This document shows positions 1-12,589 of a stretch of 64,000 nt of DNA, piece by piece (position 1 is the first letter of the stretch; each line of letters opens with the position of its first letter). Position numbers and translations under genes: made by a program. The notes beneath the pieces were generated by a model. It did not search any database, had not been told where the DNA came from, and saw only the letters and a program-made list of their open reading frames with translations. This DNA is from Isoetes taiwanensis (taxonomy: Eukaryota; Streptophyta; Lycopodiopsida; Isoetales; Isoetaceae), in the NCBI GenBank assembly GCA_021234155.1, contig JAJEKV010000042.1, positions 1,073,742 to 1,137,741 of the forward strand, written 5' to 3'.

Positions 1-1215
1 CAGTCCATTCGCTCCTCGTGGCTGCTGCAAAATACTTCAATACCCCCTTGGCCTGCTTCGGCCAAGCTTGCTGCTTGGCCTCTTCTTGGAAAGACTTTAT
101 GTTTCATGTGGCTGCTGATCGTTTTATCTTCTTAGACAGTGCCAAAGTTACCCCTTTAGGTCGATACTCTTCTCGGTGGTGAGCCTTACTAACCTCTTAT
201 CATCGCTTTTGTCTCTTGTGATGAAAGAAATCAGTTATTTTGCCGTTTCAGGCCTTATTGGATTCTTTTTGTTTGAGAATATTTCTCCTTTCTAGAGATA
301 GTTCTCATGGCGAAAGTGAGATACACATTTCTGATCGTAATACTTCAACAGCTGTCGCAGATGTGGGATCTCTAAAAAGACAATGATATCTGCCTCTCTA
401 ATAATGTAATAGTTGGGCAGGTAAAAATAATAAAATGTTCTTCCTCGACTGACCATGTTTAGATCGCATTGGGCACTTCCCGATCCTCACGACTAATCTT
501 TTTCACTCTACCAACTCCTTAACCTCCAGCTGGTGAGATGACACTCTAAACTGCCCCATAGAGTATCTCACTTTGTTCGGTGATCCATATTCTCCAAATA
601 TCCAGGTCTTATAATGAACCCATCCGCTGATATATTGCTTGTGAAGCATTCCGGTAGAATTTCTTTTTGCAGCTCTTTGATGGGATTCACCCATGTATTT
701 GAAAACATACAGATACTCCAAGCTTCATGTATGAGGTTGATTGATTTCTTGCTGAGTAAAATTCACAGATTGTCATCCATTATAATTGTAGTGAAAAGGT
801 GTATTATTTCCATAGAGAAACCCATCTCCTCAAACAATTTAGATGTCCTTGTGAACCAACAGCTTACCTTGGTCTGCCAATGTTTTAGACTCCACACATA
901 TGCCAGCCAGGGAAGTCTTCTTTGACCTTCTTTGTGACTGTCCAAGACGGTGTAAACCTATGTAAGTATCGCCACTGTTTCTCAAGGCAATTCCTGATCT
1001 TCGAGGTTTTGCATTAAACCGCGCATTATCATGGGGTACCGAATCATGGAGAAAACTACGTCAATCATAGAAGTTGGGCAAGCCCATGATGGCATAATTC
1101 CAAGTGAGGCATAAGGAACTTCAGTATGGCATATTGCAAGGTTCCCAAATAGCCCGTGGGAGGCAGGTCTATTTAAATAATCTCCGTGAGATTTCTCATT
1201 AAATATAGTAAACAT
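1..1215 (-). mobile_element. Degenerate copia-like remnant (tentative)
   Basis: No intact frame exists here. Two hints suggest copia debris. Around 320-395 the DNA aligns by eye at roughly 75% with 60181-60255, which lies inside a better preserved copia element; both read YDQKCV on the minus strand. Around 1060-1130 the minus strand reads VPYAS followed by a frameshifted stretch resembling the start of the copia RNase H region (VPYAS..GS.MYA). The two hints are not in normal copia order on one strand, so this may be two fragments. The rest of the stretch shows nothing recognisable. Confidence 0.22.
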
Positions 1216-4200
1216 TTTTCTAGATCCTATCCTCCATTATATATGATAAACAATGATGATCTTCTTATTACTTCTGTTCTTGTAGTACTTTAATCGGTGA
1301 AATCCCTTTGAAGAGATGATTACTATGTCAAATGGAGCAAAATTAATGAGGAAAAGGGAAACTCTAGATGGTAATAATAGGCATCCTGCTCTCAAATGCT
1401 GCAAGCAACCCAGTCCTGAGGAAAATTACTACCATTATTTTTACCCCTCTGGTTCATAAGACCATTCCATTTTCGTTATAGTATAAAAACATAGAGATGG
1501 AGAGCAATAACACCTGAAGCTTTTCAAGAACAGGACTTGCTGCAGCCAAATCTGGATCCAAAGATATAGGTGCACAGCTGAACCTATAAAGCATGATAAC
1601 AATCAATAATTTCACTGCTTCAAGTTCAAAGATGTGTACAATATCCTAGATATACTTCTTCTGATATCATAATTCCTCATAGATATCCGCAAATATAAAA
1701 AACATAGATGTAACACCTTTAGGACGAAAGCGCAAGCAGCCATTAGAACTTAGCTTGCCAGACTTTATTGAGGATCATCCTCGCTAGAAAATTTATAAAA
1801 ACTGATCATTTACTCGTACTCTTTTTATCTTGTAATTCAAATACCAAAAGTCACAAATAGTGGATTGCGAGGAATACTTAGTTCTGGACATGATATAGCA
1901 CAAGAATGACTGCTTTAGCTCATAGCAGATAGCACAAGAGGGACATTTTCTGTCTGCTACAATGCTTCTTACAGTGCTGAAAATATGCTGATTCTGTCTA
2001 GTTCTGCCAAGTTAATTGTGAAGCACAGGGAGCTTGGATTTTAGCTGCTCTAAAAGTAAGTCTTAACCTACTGTTATGACAGCAACACAAGTAGAGAAAC
2101 TGTGTACCCATTGTCTCGATCCACTGTTCTAACAGAATCATTCGGTTGTCCTGCTTGATAATCTTGTGTTTGATCTCCACTCAACCGTTGACAAGCCTCA
2201 CTTTCGTTACTGTTCCAGCCAAAATTTAATATTAGATAAAGCATATAGATTGAAGACATGCAACAGCATGCACGTTCCTAAGCATTGGCCATTTTTCGCC
2301 ATGCAACAACACTTTCCGCCATGTGCAGGTCATATGCAAGGGTGCAACAGACTTAACTAATAAAACCAAACATACCGTGTAGAATCAACAGTCACAACAT
2401 CGTGCGAATTCATAGACGCAGAATGCTTGGAGCTCACTGGAGGCTTTCTGATCCGTGAAGGTCTAGTATCATCCATCATCACAGGAATCTCCACAAACCA
2501 ATAAAATACTCTAAATGCATTCGGCCAGCGATCCTTCAAAATAGCCTAAATGGTTTGTTCTCATTCTTTGAGGGAAAAAAATCGCCATTTCTGTTTGAAT
2601 GGCGCCAAACATTTGTTAATCTCCCGCTGTGTTAGTCAGATGTGAAGACAGAAGCAACTCGATCAGGTGCAAAACTGCTCTTTTCAAGGATCCTTCTTGC
2701 GTACCTGCCAACTTTTTTTGTAGATTTTGTTTCAACGGACAAGGTTGCCATTGGCCAACTTTAACGTCATATTTGTTTGTTGGAAGGATTTTCTTCTTTT
2801 TGGTTGCCCAAGGGCAAATGATGGGCCTATAGGCGGGTTTTCTGTTTTGACGGCCTACATCGTTTTGGAGGGCTTTTTCTTTTGGAGGATAGAGATTTTT
2901 GTGCACCTGCGTTGTTAGCGTTATTGGGTTGCCTTTAGAGGCGCCTCACATGTAAATTTTTACGCATTCACATGAACTAAATTTGAGACGGCCGGTTTGT
3001 CATCTGAGCCAGTCGTCCCCAAACTGCTGGAGCAGTTCAGACCTGAGCGTCTTGAACGGCTTGACGTCCGGCAAGTTTTGCCGCTGACATGTGAGGCGTC
3101 CCTTAGCTGTCGTTGATTAGCGTTAGGGGTCGTTAGGTTTTAATCTGGCGGTTCATCCCCATCCTCTGCATATTCCGCCTATGCAATGGAGTTTTTGTCG
3201 ATGTCGTTCTTCTGGGAACTCGGCTATGACGCCGCCCTTCTTCACAAGCCATCACTGCAGCATTAGGTATAAGCAAAATGTTGAAAGGAAGCTCTTTTCT
3301 CCGATAGAGGTATAAGCCATTGCCGAAAGCTTGAAAATTCAGCTTCTTTTTTTTTTCTAGGAAAGCCCTCGTGCAAAAAATATGTTAATACAGAACAGAA
3401 AGACCTTAGACTTTCATTACCTGTGCTAGCGATGTGGCCGCTAATGTTTTCACATTTAAAAGAGCAGATGCCCTACTTGTGCATATCATACCCTGCAAAA
3501 CGCATTCGGCACTGTGAGTTTTGGCAGAATCTAATTTCATGCTACGTATTATCTAATCCACGAGCAATTCGAAGTAATCTGGATCATTTTGCTAGATCAT
3601 TCTCCATTTCTAACAGATTTAAGGGCAACCCACAATACGTTAGCAACTTATTTTTGGGTTGCTAACCTAGTTTGGTGTGTAGGGGTGAATATTTCGGTAT
3701 ATCTACAAATACACTCGGAATTGTGCTTTTTGTACAGGCCATGTGCCATTTGTTTTGGACTTTGCCTATTTTGTGTTTTCCCCTTTGTATTCGCACGTTG
3801 TTAGGCTATTCTTTTTTATCGCTTCTATCTATTTGTGCGCCGGCGATTGCGGTGAGTTTGAGCCCATCGGGGAGCTCCTATCGGCCTTCGTCTTCGTCTA
3901 TTTGTAGGCTATCGAACTACTACTTAATGGCCACTTCCCAAAAGTAGTTCCTTTGTCATTTGCAATTTAAACAAGGTGCTGCGCACGGAGGGTTGCCCTT
4001 CGGTGGCCTGAAGATGTGTTTGCTTGGTTTTTATTTTGTTGTTTTTATCTTCTAAAGCAACCCCAACCTCTAATGGTAGAGCAAAAACCATGTATATGCC
4101 ACAAAATACTTCCTTTAATAATTATTTCCCTATATTGCACAGCTTCACACGACAAGATATTTATTGCAAGCAACCCTACTTCATGCATGGCTATGCAAGC

Positions 4201-4255
4201 TGCTAGTAGGAATCTCTTGCTCACAAATGGTAGTGGATGTGCATCGACTCAAAAT
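1216..4255. other. Intergenic, no supported gene
   Basis: Only short open frames occur, none with a recognisable motif or codon pattern. At 2940-3130 there is a GC-richer patch with a 12-bp inverted repeat (2942-2953 against 3088-3099). At 3610-3660 and 3990-4060 there are phrases (gggcaaccc, gggttgc) that recur near the dispersed repeat at 4260 and near 9000, so this is probably old repeat sequence. Confidence 0.4.
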
Positions 4256-4259
4256 GGAA

Positions 4260-4395
4260 GTGACCGCCAGTTTATTGGCAACAGCCAGTTTGAAGCAATT
4301 TTCAGCATATGCTGGGCATATTCTAGCATATACTCGAAATATGCCGAAAACCCACTTGTGCGAGGGTTTGCCCCCCTAGGGAAAACCCAAAAATG
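4260..4395 (+). repeat. Dispersed repeat, copy 1
   Basis: About 135 bp that recurs in the same orientation at 8828-8963. Shared landmarks in order are gtgaccgc, ggca(a/g)...agccagttt/agcaagttt, cagcatat/ctgcatat, a run ending aatatgcc.aaaaccca, then gcccc.ctaggg and aacccaaaaatgg. Identity is roughly 75% by eye with small indels, so the copies are old. No coding capacity is apparent. Confidence 0.7.
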
Positions 4396-5099
4396 GAGGA
4401 CAATAATAAGAAGCTTTGGAAGGTTGGAGCTACCAAGGAAGTATAAGATGCGAAGGGAGTAGTCCGAAACTAAAAAGCATTTAAAGTATAGATAGAGATG
4501 GAGGTATTGAATTTGAGGATGACAATTTGGGTCTAGTAATGATGATAAGATGATTAAACATTTGAGATGCTATGGCCATTTTGTAGCCTCTTGCAAGGGA
4601 CATGGACTGAAGATTAATATATTCAAAATGTTGTTGCTAGACAATGTCAATTTGCTTAAATCGGAAAGCAAAATATGGAGTTCAACTTCTCAAATATTGA
4701 TATGTCCTCACATTTGTGATTACTTGCCAATTAGTGACAGGATGATAAATTTTAAGGAGTTGATAATTGCCTTCCCACTTGCAAATCGATGACTGGATAA
4801 TGATATTGTGAATTTAATTCCGAAATTTTAAGGGCTGATAAATTGCCTTCCTGAGGTAGATAGACCATACTCGGTCTGACCACCAACCACGCCGTCATCT
4901 TAAAATGGCACTGGTCCATTGTTAGATTCACCATGGCAAGAAGTTGCTGATTAAAATTATGCATGCTTGTTAAAAGATGTGTGTCACTCTTGAGATTTCT
5001 TCAATCCCACAGTTCTTACGTGCTTACATCCATTCTTGTATAATGATGCTTATCAATCTATGTTTAATTTGTCAATTCATTTAAATATATACAAAAGAA

Positions 5100-8000
5100 T
5101 CATTTTCTTTTGTGGAAATCATAATTTAATTTATATGCAACATCAATGTCTAGTGGAGGCATTGGCAATTCTTGTCGAACCCCAAGACTACTGGAGTTTG
5201 TGCTATTACGAAGTTCACCAGATCTGTTAAAAATAGTCTGTGATGCTGGAGATCTCTGTGGCTTACCATAATAAGGTTCTTCCACATCTCTTGATGTCTA
5301 AGGTAACCTGTCAAAATTTGGATGATCATAATATGCTATTGGTTGTTTGCAATGACTTGTACCATCTAACTGTGGTACGACGTATATCTTGTATCTATGG
5401 GAGGCTTCAGGGTTTGGAAAGTGAAGCTTAGAATTTTGCTGATCTTCCATATCCATCCCCACAGTTCCATTTCCATCCCTTTCTATAGTAATCTCTGTGG
5501 ATGTCACAATAGAGAGTTCAGAAGATTCAGTTAACTCTTGAGATCCCCTTTGAAGTAAGCATACGCTTTCTGTAGCTTTATCAAACTGTTGAGATTTGCT
5601 TGGCATGTCTTGTGCAGCATATAAATGACTTTGAACATCCTCCTTAACAATGCACCATCGCGGTAAATGTCAGACGTGGGCATGTTATAGTGTGCATCGG
5701 CTGTGGGTGGGGACGACCAAGACTGCATACTCCAACCTTCACTAGCTGTCTCACTGTACTGCTCATCCGAGCTAGATTCCAAAGAAACCTGAACCCTATT
5801 TTGAGAAGGAGATGGACTATCAGGATAAGAACCCCCATTGCTTGTTCTTCCAGTATCAACACTGTTTCTTTTGCAACTCACCTGCCTGCGAAATTGCTTT
5901 CTTGCAGCAACCAAAGCTGATAGCTGAGACTGGGTGCTTTCAGGCATTGATATGTTATGTTTTCTTGAGACCTCTGGATAATGGTATTGACCTGATTCTA
6001 ACTTGCTATTACTATTGCCCAGAGGCTGGCTACCATCAACTACTGGGATATTTGAAAACAATTCTGAGCTACTTGCGCTTTGGACATTTTTCCCGTGCTT
6101 TTGCCAATCTATTACTCGTAGGCAAATTGAGGTTTTTACTTTCTTCCTTTGAAACTCGTGTTGGAGGTTCCCTCTCCAATGTTAAAGTAGTCTCTGAACT
6201 TGAAACATGGGCAAAACTTTGTTCACTTACTCCACTTACTGATGATGATGGAGAATAAGTCGTGTTCTGAGTTGCTTCTTCATGAATGATAGGTTTACAA
6301 GAAATGATTCTGTTCTTTGAATGTGAATCTCTGTTTTGGTAAGCGGCTGTAGCCCTTCCCATATATTTGATGTTTAAAGCAATAAATTCATAGGACTTGC
6401 CCACCACTTGGCTCCTAGTATCATCTAGATCCAAATCATATTGTGAAGGACCTGCAAGCCGATTCTCTTTTCTGTCCAGTGAGGCAGTTGAAGGAGGAGA
6501 CCCCCTTTCTAATGAGGCAGTTGAAGGAAGAGACCCCTTTTCTAGACTCGAGTTAGTGGACAGCCTTGAAGATGACTTTGAGAAACTACGCTGCTGTTGG
6601 GAACTTAATCCAGGCATAGATGGAATTGAGGGAAGAAGTTCTCTATCCAGATTTGCAGTAGTCCCTTGCTTACTACTATAAGGCAGTGGGTAACTTTGTT
6701 CACGTCTTGGCAATTCTGAAGTGTGTGTTGATGTCTTCATGATATTTTCTTCACGTGTGGCAACAGCATTTTCTGGAGCATAACCATTGTCATCTGGAAT
6801 TACTATTTCATAATTGGGCTCATTTGTAGAGTCTGGCTGTTCGACATGCTGCTTAGGGTCTCCAAATATAGCCTTCAGCGAGGAAGCAGGTGCTTGGATT
6901 CCCATGTACTTAGCTTGAGTATATGCTGCCTCATGCAAACATAGTTCTGCTTGTTTGAAGAGGTCATGCAACATCTTCTGTGCTCTTTCTGTCACTGCAT
7001 TTAAGATTGTACTTGCCTGCTGCTGAAATGCTAACCCTGATTCATTATTTTCATGGCCCATCCGATTAGTCTTACTGTGCCGAAAATTTGGATATCTGGC
7101 AGAGTAGTCTTGAGTTTCATCATACATATTTAATGGTTTCAAATGCCTTGATTCAGGACCATTTCTATCCTTACCAGGCTGTTCAAAGCCTGTTTGCAAG
7201 GGGAAAGGCTTTGTTGAATGTGCCTCGTGGACTGCAGGTCTGAAATCATTGATATACTTTATGTTAGGACGCAAAGATGCCTCCCGGATTTGACTTCGAC
7301 TTTGTCCAACTCTAGGATCTGCTTGAGTTGGTGAATGAGAAAATCTTGTTTGATGCGCATGAGCCAATGACGAAATACGATCATTTTGGGGTAGTGTTGG
7401 TTGCTTCATATCCAGATAATCAGTTGATAGTAATGTAGTAACTGCAGGCTACTGAACCAATGTGTCATTATCCTCTATATGGTTGTATTGCCATCTACGC
7501 TTGAACTGCAGTAAATCAGGAAAATAAAAGTAAAAACGAAAGTACCATGGCAGTGGCCAGCAATGTCTCAGAAACTTTTTAAAATCACAAATTCATGGTT
7601 TCTCAATATTGCAGGTGTTAACTCCTATGCACGAAGGATCATAGGATGCAGGCACTCCATGACACCTGGAACAGTAACAACAGGCAATGACCTGTACAAC
7701 ATAGGTACCAATGGCACTGCCGGAAGACAAGAATATTTCTACCTTATCTGCAATTAAATATAACCCCAACATAGTCTCTGACACTAACATAATCTTGACT
7801 CTGAAATGCATTTGGGTTTATGTAAATGCAAACTGGCACATCAAACAAAGTCCAATGTTATGTGCAGAGAATAGGTGTTCCTCTTGCTAAGGACCCAACA
7901 AGCAGATCAACAACAAAGTTGACGGATGGTTTTCTATTAGCCTCCGATATTGCTCATTCGTCAAGAAGTGCAATGCAGCATATGGAACAATTCTTACAAC

Positions 8001-8592
8001 GTAGCACCATTTCCTCTAATAAATCAAGAAAAGCAGAAAAAGCTAATTCATTACTGGCCAGTTCTTGTGACACATGGGAAACGATGCATGTCATCCTAAC
8101 AATGGGGAAACACCCTAGCTTTCCTGCTCTACACAATTGCCCTCAATGCATTTAAAAAATTAAAGGTCTTCAACATCTACAAGATTTATGCAATAGCTTT
8201 TACCAGAATTAGCATACCCCGTAAAAGCCTCCATTCTCTCAAGGTTGAAATATAGAAATCAAAGGACAACTCATCCCTAAAGTCCGAGAACTGCCAAATT
8301 TGCATCCTCAAAAGGATATCCATAAAACATCTCTAACACTAGATAATTTGCCATGCTAAACAATTCTAAGAATTTAGGGTTCTGGGTTACTTCCCTTCAC
8401 TACACCGGCCGCAATAGATGTGACATCGCTCCAATGCGAAGATAGATATGTCTTGACTCCTACCTTCTGGCATATTTTGGATCAAGTCTGAGCTCCCTTT
8501 CCATCAAAGAAAAAATGGTGCCTCTGGTGCCAACCCTAGGCTTTTCTTTCTCCAGTTCGTGAACAGAAACCCCTTTTTCTTTTGCAGCATCC
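5100..8592 (-). pseudogene. Broken multi-exon gene, unrecognised, Ser/Gln-rich C-terminal half
   Basis: The main exon runs from about 7430 (after an acceptor at the start of a Leu/Thr/Ser stretch) down to about 5100 and encodes more than 700 residues of low-complexity, Ser/Gln/Asn-rich protein with one helical patch (QASTILNAVTERAQKM). The frame changes at about 6086 in a run of five A, where one base fewer would rejoin the frame (AKARENVQSASSSEL). It changes back at about 5630, and a TAG interrupts it at about 5297 between DRLP and TSRDVEEP. Upstream, 7850-8140 reads as an exon (FLDLLEEMVLRC) with a TGA where CGA is likely, 7610-7740 reads LPVVTVPGVMECLHPM with stops, and 8488-8592 is a possible first exon starting MDAAKEKGV with a GT donor. 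The helical upstream exons could be ARM-like, but I do not recognise the family. Several independent breaks argue for a pseudogene; assembly indels are the alternative for the frameshifts. Confidence 0.5.
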
Positions 8593-9570
8593 ATTCTTCC
8601 AAAAGGCAATCAATCCAAGCTTTAAGAAATACAGATACGAATTTTCTGCTCAATAAAAGCTATAATATGGTGAGCTCAATCTTTATACTGGCAACATGAA
8701 GCCAAGTGATCATGTACGAAGATGTTAAGCATAAAGTTCAAGAACCCGATAGTTCTCTAAGAATGTTACTCCACCGGAACCACACAGCCGGTTAGCCAGT
8801 TCGAACAGCGGCCCCCCAGCAACAGCGGTGACCGCGAATTTACTGGCAGTAGCAAGTTTGTAGCAGTTTTCTGCATATTCTAAGGATATACTGGCATATA
8901 TCAAGAATATGCCTAAAACCCACACAAACAAGGGATTGCCCCCTAGGGGCAACCCAAAAATGGATACGCACATTGACAAAAAAAAAATTGTCATGTACAC
9001 AAGTGCCCAAGCAAAAACAATGTTTCTAAGCTATGAATTCCAACATTTTGTTTAAGGAAAATCTTCATCCTTTTTTTTTTGGGTTACCAAAATGTTGTAA
9101 AAAAACCTCTGTTATGGCTAAATTGTTTGCACCTATTCCTTGTCTGCTTTTACTGGTCACAGGGAGCCATAAATCGGTACGTCCGGGAGTACCCTATTAT
9201 AAAGAGAGAGGCATATGTTATGTAATATATTGTGGAGACATACTGATTACACTAAATGGGCTTTTGCAATGGTGTCTTTATGTTATACACATCCACACCC
9301 TCTTTTCTCTTAGGTTCAATGTCTAAGTAAATTACAAATGAAAAGATATCAACTCAACATAAGTCTTGTTTAATGCCGCACAATCGCATAAAGTGCATAC
9401 ATTTGTTCATCATGGTCAAATTGCTAAGTGTCTTTCTAGTAGGACACATATTGGCCCATGAATCTATTTTCAGTTAAAAAGCAATGGCACAAAGTTACAT
9501 AGTTGAAAAGCATTGGCACAAAGCTTTTATATAGTTGATGGAGATGGTCTCATGCAACAGAAACATGTAT
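8160..9570. other. Intergenic, repeat-derived
   Basis: Apart from the possible first exon at 8488-8592 (minus) and the dispersed repeat at 8828-8963, nothing coding is visible. A 20-bp near-palindrome (cgatccgag-cc-ctcggatcg) sits at about 9583-9602, immediately outside the inverted-repeat-bounded block that starts at 9606. Confidence 0.4.
8828..8963 (+). repeat. Dispersed repeat, copy 2
   Basis: Second copy of the repeat at 4260-4395, in the same orientation, ending in the same ctaggggcaacccaaaaatgg-type phrase. The two copies flank the broken gene at 5.1-8.6 kb. They may be coincidental neighbours or the ends of an older insertion; no target duplication was seen. Confidence 0.65.
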
Positions 9571-9829
9571 ATTAAAATCGCATCGATCCGAGCCCTCGGA
9601 TCGCCATTCTGGGAAGGGACGAGCTACTAGATAAGGCCACTCCCCCTTTGGGACCGCTTATCGCCTTCTCACAAAGCAGCCTTTTCTTCCATTTCGTTTC
9701 CCCTTCCCCCCGCCGCCGCGGGGGCATGAGTCTTTTTTCATTTATGTTTCTGTTCATGCACTTTGTTGTTCTCCACCTTGTGTTAAGCATTTATCATGTT
9801 TTTCATCCAAGATCATGCCGCATTATTCT

Positions 9830-9932
9830 CCACCCGTAAGTGATGTCGTTTTATTTCCACCCGAGGTGATGCATATTTTCACATATCGGTTCTCCACCCG
9901 CTGGTGATGCTTTTCCACCCTATGGGTGATGC
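9830..9932 (+). repeat. Four CCACCC...GTGATG units
   Basis: Four short units start at about 9830, 9857, 9894 and 9915. Each has ccaccc followed 3-6 bases later by (g)gtgatg and then t or c. Spacing is irregular (27, 37 and 21 bp). Each unit is itself a weak inverted pair (ccacc/ggtg), so small hairpins are possible. Confidence 0.6.
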
Positions 9933-10108
9933 TATCTCTTTTCTCAATAGGTGTTCTTTTTCATCCGCCATCGGCCATATATTGGGAACTTATTCAAAGC
10001 GGTTTGTTTCATCATTGCCATGCATGTTTGCTTTTTCGAACCATTCACTCGTGTTTTTAGGGGTTCTTGTGTTGCTTGCACCTGCCGCCTTCTAGGGTCC
10101 CGCGCTAT

Positions 10109-10242
10109 ATTTGTGTTCGCCATCAACCCATCTCCTTCGCCTCTCCAGAAACACATTCAAGGATTTTCCTCATTGCCTTCCTGGGGTCCTTATATTTGTG
10201 TTCGCCATCAACCCATCTCCTTCTGCCTCTCCGTGCAACACA
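10109..10242 (+). repeat. 50-bp direct repeat, two copies
   Basis: A segment beginning atttgtgttcgccatcaacc, continuing with catctccttc and ending acacattca, occurs at about 10109-10158 and again at about 10191-10242. The period is about 82 bp and identity is high. It lies inside the repetitive block at 9.6-13.9 kb. Confidence 0.75.
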
Positions 10243-10480
10243 TTCAGGCGGTTGTTGCACCATTTCTCATTAGGGGCGGGTTTTTATCCCCTGAGAAGTT
10301 GTCGCCATTACCCGCGGTAATATTTCTTTTTACCGGTAGTCCGATATTGTTCCTATGGTCTGGCTACCCTCTCTATTCTTCAAAACATTGTATACGGGCT
10401 GCGGATGAATGACAAGCCTCCGCTTCTTGTAATAGGTTCCTCTTGCATACGCAGCCTTTTTACACCTATTTTTCTAGCTG

Positions 10481-10930
10481 CTCCATTTGCTCAACTCTCG
10501 CTTGACATCATTTCGCCTTTGGGCTAATTTTCTTATCCATACGCTTGTAGTTTTCTATTTGCATTTGGCTTTGTTTGATGGATTCCTTACTCACAATATG
10601 TCATTGAAACTCGCTCCATTTGCTCAACTAACTCTGACATCATTTCGCTCTTTCTAGCTAATTTTTCTTATATGTATGTTGCAATTTTTATTTGCAACAT
10701 ACAAAAACCCGCCATATAGATTTTCGGGATAATCACATGCAAAGCAACTCCTAGCATATCGCTACTTAGGTAGTGGATTGGGCTTTCATGTGATATGTAA
10801 AATAAAGTGATGTAGAATGTACTCATGATGTGATGATGAATAGAATGACGCCCTTCAATAAAAAAAAAAATTTTTTATTTGCATTTGGCTTTGTTGATGG
10901 ATTTCTATTAACGATATGTCACCTTGTTTT
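10481..10930 (+). repeat. Nested direct repeats
   Basis: A unit starting gctccatttgctcaact and containing gacatcatttcgc occurs at about 10483 and 10614. A second unit, tttgcatttggctttg followed by gatgga, occurs at about 10556 and 10876, and a weaker trace (acaatatgt, gttttcattt) occurs near 11390. The units interleave, which points to repeated partial duplication inside the block. Confidence 0.6.
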
Positions 10931-12589
10931 CATTTTCATTTAGCATATACCTTTTTACTTTATTATCGCAAAACCATGTCACGCTTTTCGTGTCATTGTG
11001 TTATAATTTTGGGATCTTGTAACGTGGTTGTTTTCTTTGTTGCATTTATTTCATTGGCTTGCATTCCTCTTTTTCTCGTGATTTATGCTTTGAGCTTAAA
11101 ACATATAACTTTGTTGTCCTTTTCGGAAATATTGCTCGAAATTGTCATTATGTTGGTGATTGTCATTTATCATAACATTGCAACTTCGCCAAGTTGCATT
11201 CTCTGCTCGTGAAAAATGGGTGACCCGTTATGTTGTTAGGTGGTTTTCTATTTTTAAGTGGACTTTACACATGTTTTATTGCTTATATAGCACCAATTTT
11301 ATAGATTTGGGTGATCCTTTGTTTACGCTTAGTCTCCACTTTGTCATATTTGTAGTAGGCTTCTTCTTCGTAGCATAGCTTTATTCACAATATGTAACAT
11401 TACATACTCATTGTGTTTTCATTTCCTTTAACATGTATTTTAGTGCACTCATCTCAGATGGCACTAGCTTTTTAACAAAGATGTCCTTTCTAATGAAGCC
11501 ATCTCCCATATGGCTAACCGCCCTAGCACCCAATCGACCTCGCCATCGCTGACTTTCGCTTCCTCTTTCTCTTGGCCATAACCTCACCTTTGACTTTGGC
11601 CTCACATTTGACATAAACCGCTTGTGCATAGCCATCCTACTTTTCTTCAAACTTAAGCCTCATTTTTCTTGATCTAATTTATGTGATCCGGAATTTAACT
11701 TCAATCTCATCTCCCTTGACCTTCCTCTTGATTTGTACCGACATGTTCCGCCACTTCTACCTCAACCTCTTCATCTTACCGCTATTCATATTGCAAAGAT
11801 CTATTCCTCTCGCTACCACAATGTCATATTATTTTCCTTATGACATCTCATTTCACAAAGATTCATTTTCTTTTCACATATTGTTTAAAAACGCTGCGTT
11901 GCATTGCATTTTTGTCGCAAGCACGCCCTATTTGGCAAATTTTAGTTTGGCATCGTGTTCTTGAAGTTCTTTACCATTCTAGGTTTTTTCGCACTATCAT
12001 TATACATCCTTGGCATATTTGCTATTTAGCTTTATCCGATATGATGCATATTGCGCTTGGCAATCGCATTGAGATTTTATGACATGGGTTTCTATTGGAT
12101 CATTTTTCATTTTTATGCTTATCTTTATCTAGATGTGGAGCATCTTCAGTTATTGTACACAAGGTATTATATTGGACGCATTCTAATTTTGTGCATTGTG
12201 CTAGTTCTGCATGATTCTAGTTATCTCGGGAAACACATTTCTAGCTGTCTATTGAGAGCTTTTTGCACTTATAGTGGATCTTTTTCTATTTGTTTTCAGA
12301 TTTGGCACTCTCTTATTGATCCTCCATGGGATTGTAAAGCACGTGAATGTCCCAATTTTTCATATCATTATGTCGTCATTATAATTTCATGTCGTCATTT
12401 GCATCACTTGTCATACGGCTAACCTCCTTACCTTCCCCCCTCATCCTGCACTTTCGGCTCCTATCTTTTCTATGTCTATCACCTTGCCTTTGACATAGAC
12501 CCTCCATTTTACTCTTCATACGACCATAGCCATCTTCTCATTCTTGCGTTTTGAGCCTCTTTATGTCTGCCACCTATGACTTTAGCTCA

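Noticed and set aside
2942-3099. 12-bp inverted repeat (cgcctcacatgt) bounding a GC-rich patch, considered as a MITE
   Set aside because: Twelve-base inverted matches are expected many times by chance in 64 kb, and no target duplication or extended arm similarity was seen.
5690-6681. Plus-strand open frames of 76-148 codons
   Set aside because: They are antisense shadows of the minus-strand coding exon; their composition mirrors the Ser/Gln-rich codons on the other strand.
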